Positions 61,935-64,000 of a stretch of DNA of 64,000 nt are shown here, one piece after another. The notes below the pieces were generated by a model. That model saw only the letters and a list, made by a program, of their open reading frames with translations, was not told the origin of the DNA and ran no database searches. The DNA is from Streptomyces sp. NRRL S-337 (lineage in GTDB: Bacteria > Actinomycetota > Actinomycetes > Streptomycetales > Streptomycetaceae): positions 62,001-126,000 of the forward strand of contig NZ_JOIX01000009.1 of the NCBI RefSeq assembly GCF_000720175.1. The letters run 5' to 3'. The position numbers and the translations under genes are program-made. The stretch's first letter is position 1. Each line of letters begins with the position of its first letter.

Positions 61935-64000
61935 TCAGGCCGCCTCGGAGACCAGGCGCTCGACGGCCTCGATGGCCTCGGGCACCGCGGCCGCGTTCTG
62001 GCCGCCGCCCTGGGCGACGTCCGGCTTGCCGCCGCCACCGCCACCGAGCGTCTTGGCGGCCGTACGGACCAGGTCACCGGCCTTGATGCCGCGCTCGCGG
62101 GCGGCGTCGTTGGTGGCGATGACCGTCACCGGGCGTCCGTTGGCGACCGAGAAGAGCGCCACGACGGCGGCCCGGCCGCCCTGGATGCGGCCCCGTACGT
62201 CGAGGACCAGCTTGCGCAGGTCGTCGGCGGCCGTGCCGTCCGGGACCTGGCCGGTGACGACGGCGACGCCGCGGACGTCCTTGGCGCCCTCGGCGAGCCC
62301 GGCGGCGGCCTGGAGCACCTTCTCGGCGCGGAACTTCTCGATCTCCTTCTCGGCGTCCTTGAGCTTGCCGAGCATCGCCGAGATCTTCTCCGGCAGCTCC
62401 TCGGAACGGCCCTTGACCAGCTCCTGGAGCTGGGCGACGACGGTGTGCTCCTTGGCGAGGAAGTTGTACGCGTCGACGCCGACCAGGGCCTCGATGCGAC
62501 GCACGCCGGAGCCGATGGACGATTCGCCGAGCAGCTTCACCAGGCCCAGCTGGGCGGTGTTGTGCACGTGCGTGCCGCCGCACAGCTCCTTGGAGAAGTC
62601 GCCGATGGTGACGACGCGCACCCGCTCGCCGTACTTCTCGCCGAACTCGGCGATGGCGCCCTGCTTCTTGGCGTCGTCGATCGACATGATCTCGGCCTGC
62701 ACGTCGAGCTCGCGGGCCAGGACCTCGTTGATCTTCTGCTCGACGTCCGTCATCACGGCCGTGGGCACGGCGGACGGCGAACCGAAGTCGAAGCGGAAGC
62801 GGCCCGGCTGGTTCTCCGAACCGGCCTGGGCGGCCGTCGGGCCGAGGGCGTCGCGCAGCGCCTGGTGCGTGAGGTGGGTGGCGGAGTGTGCGCGGGCGAT
62901 GGCGCGGCGGCGGGCCACGTCGATGGTGGTGTGCGCCGTGGCGCCGACCGTGACCTCGCCGACCTGCACGACGCCCTTGTGGACGTACACGCCCGGAACC
63001 GGCTTCTGGCAGTCGCGGACCTCGACGACCGCGCCGTTGTCCAGCCTGATGCGGCCGGTGTCACCGATCTGGCCGCCGCCCTCGGCGTAGAACGGGGTGC
63101 GGTCCAGGACGACCTCGACCTCGTCGCCCTCGGTGGCGGCCGGGGAGGAGGCGCCGTTGACGAGCAGGCCGACGATGGTGGACTCGCCCTCGGTGGACGC
63201 GTAGCCGATGAAGTCGGTGGCGCCGGCGCTGTCGGCGATCTCGCGGTAGGCGCCGAGGTCGGCGTGGCCGTGCTTCTTGGCCTGGGCATCGGCCTTGGCG
63301 CGCTCCCGCTGCTCCTTCATCAGGCGGCGGAAGCCGTCCTCGTCGACCGAGAGCCCCTGCTCGGCGGCCATTTCGAGGGTGAGGTCGATCGGGAAGCCCC
63401 AGGTGTCGTGGAGCAGGAAGGCCTTGTCGCCGGGGAGGACCGCGCCACCGGCGGCCTTGGTCTCCGTCACGGCGGTGTCGAGGATGTTGGTGCCGGCCTT
63501 CAGGGTCTTGAGGAAGGCGGCCTCCTCGGCGAGGGCGACCGTCTCGATGCGGCTGCGGTCCTCCAGCAGCTCGGGGTACTGCTGGCCCATGGTCCTGATG
63601 ACCACGTCCAGCAGCTCGCCGACGACCGGGCCGGTGGCGCCGAGCAGGCGCATGTTGCGGATGGCGCGGCGCATGATGCGGCGCAGGACGTAGCCGCGGC
63701 CCTCGTTGCCGGGGGTGACGCCGTCGCCGATGAGCATCGTGGAGGTCCGGATGTGGTCGGCGACCACGCGCAGCGAGACGTCGGTGCCGTCGGCGGAGCC
63801 GTAGCGGACGCCGGTGAGCTCGGTGGCCTTGTCGATCACGACGCGCAGGGTGTCGGTCTCGTACATGTTGCGGACGTCCTGCAGGATCATCGCCAGGCGC
63901 TCAAGGCCGAGGCCGGTGTCGATGTTCTTGCTGGGCAGCTCGCCGAGGATCTCGAAGTCCTCCTTGCCGGTGCCCGCGCCGCGCTCGTACTGCATGAAGA
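61935..64000 (-). CDS. alaS: Alanyl-tRNA synthetase, 5' part beyond window
   Basis: The visible 688 codons are the C-terminal three quarters of alanyl-tRNA synthetase. The frame is open at the window edge, where the residues read FMQYER of the class II motif 2-3 region. Visible features are the GLGLERL motif 3, the tRNA-recognition part, the editing domain ([12 protein letters not shown], then [15 protein letters not shown] with the zinc-binding residues) and the C-Ala domain. It attaches alanine to tRNA(Ala) and clears mischarged serine. ruvX follows within five bases. Confidence 0.98.
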   Translation of the reverse strand, partial: FMQYERGAGTGKEDFEILGELPSKNIDTGLGLERLAMILQDVRNMYETDTLRVVIDKATELTGVRYGSADGTDVSLRVVADHIRTSTMLIGDGVTPGNEGRGYVLRRIMRRAIRNMRLLGATGPVVGELLDVVIRTMGQQYPELLEDRSRIETVALAEEAAFLKTLKAGTNILDTAVTETKAAGGAVLPGDKAFLLHDTWGFPIDLTLEMAAEQGLSVDEDGFRRLMKEQRERAKADAQAKKHGHADLGAYREIADSAGATDFIGYASTEGESTIVGLLVNGASSPAATEGDEVEVVLDRTPFYAEGGGQIGDTGRIRLDNGAVVEVRDCQKPVPGVYVHKGVVQVGEVTVGATAHTTIDVARRRAIARAHSATHLTHQALRDALGPTAAQAGSENQPGRFRFDFGSPSAVPTAVMTDVEQKINEVLARELDVQAEIMSIDDAKKQGAIAEFGEKYGERVRVVTIGDFSKELCGGTHVHNTAQLGLVKLLGESSIGSGVRRIEALVGVDAYNFLAKEHTVVAQLQELVKGRSEELPEKISAMLGKLKDAEKEIEKFRAEKVLQAAAGLAEGAKDVRGVAVVTGQVPDGTAADDLRKLVLDVRGRIQGGRAAVVALFSVANGRPVTVIATNDAARERGIKAGDLVRTAAKTLGGGGGGKPDVAQGGGQNAAAVPEAIEAVERLVSEAA

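Overview
The window is chromosomal DNA of a high-GC actinobacterium, almost certainly Streptomyces. It encodes a BldD with the c-di-GMP-binding RGD/RQDD signature, a SARP activator with two TTA (bldA) codons, an actinobacterial integration host factor, MbtH and Sfp-type PPTase genes and F420/LLM-type enzymes. Most start codons that a Shine-Dalgarno sequence supports are ATG or GTG.

Region 1 (1 to about 10.7 kb) is the edge of a specialised-metabolite cluster running left off the window. On the minus strand a KAS III-like enzyme, a BtrJ-like ATP-grasp ligase, a BtrK-like PLP decarboxylase and a BtrI-like acyl carrier protein lie in tight order, ahead of a gene cut by the window edge. By analogy with butirosin this module would load glutamate (or a relative) onto the ACP and decarboxylate it to an omega-aminoacyl-ACP, which the condensing enzyme could then use. 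A divergent SARP gene, a PPTase, a DrrA-like ABC ATPase, MbtH, a reduced MMPL/RND-like membrane protein and a histidine kinase complete the locus. MbtH implies an NRPS outside the window.

Region 2 (10.8 to 26.3 kb) is accessory metabolism and regulation: uracil/xanthine permease, secreted phospholipase A2, a DUF5995-like protein, an LLM oxidoreductase, a nitrilase plus flavin amine oxidase operon with a LysR gene, an MFS exporter, a SnoaL-like gene behind a SoxR-box promoter, an amino-acid permease plus Lrp regulator operon, GuaB1, barstar and a SorC-type regulator.

Region 3 (26.4 to 64 kb) is conserved core: rpe, rsmB, a class I aminotransferase, fmt, priA, metK, coaBC, rpoZ, gmk, sihF, the pyr operon (pyrR-pyrB-pyrC-PH protein-carA-carB-pyrD-pyrF), divergent bldD, nusB, efp, an M24 peptidase homologue, a P-loop protein, the shikimate genes aroQ-B-K-C-E, mltG, ruvX and the 3' part of alaS. 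An ECF42-type sigma factor with its DGPF/YCII partner sits between priA and metK.

Regulatory DNA readable by eye includes a PyrR-binding leader hairpin that holds the pyrR Shine-Dalgarno, two abutting BldD boxes upstream of bldD, a SoxR/MerR-type promoter for a leaderless SnoaL-like gene, a candidate ECF42 promoter, TTGCGC-type repeats upstream of two amino-acid or amine operons, and several strong intrinsic terminators. I saw no rRNA, tRNA, insertion sequence or CRISPR array.
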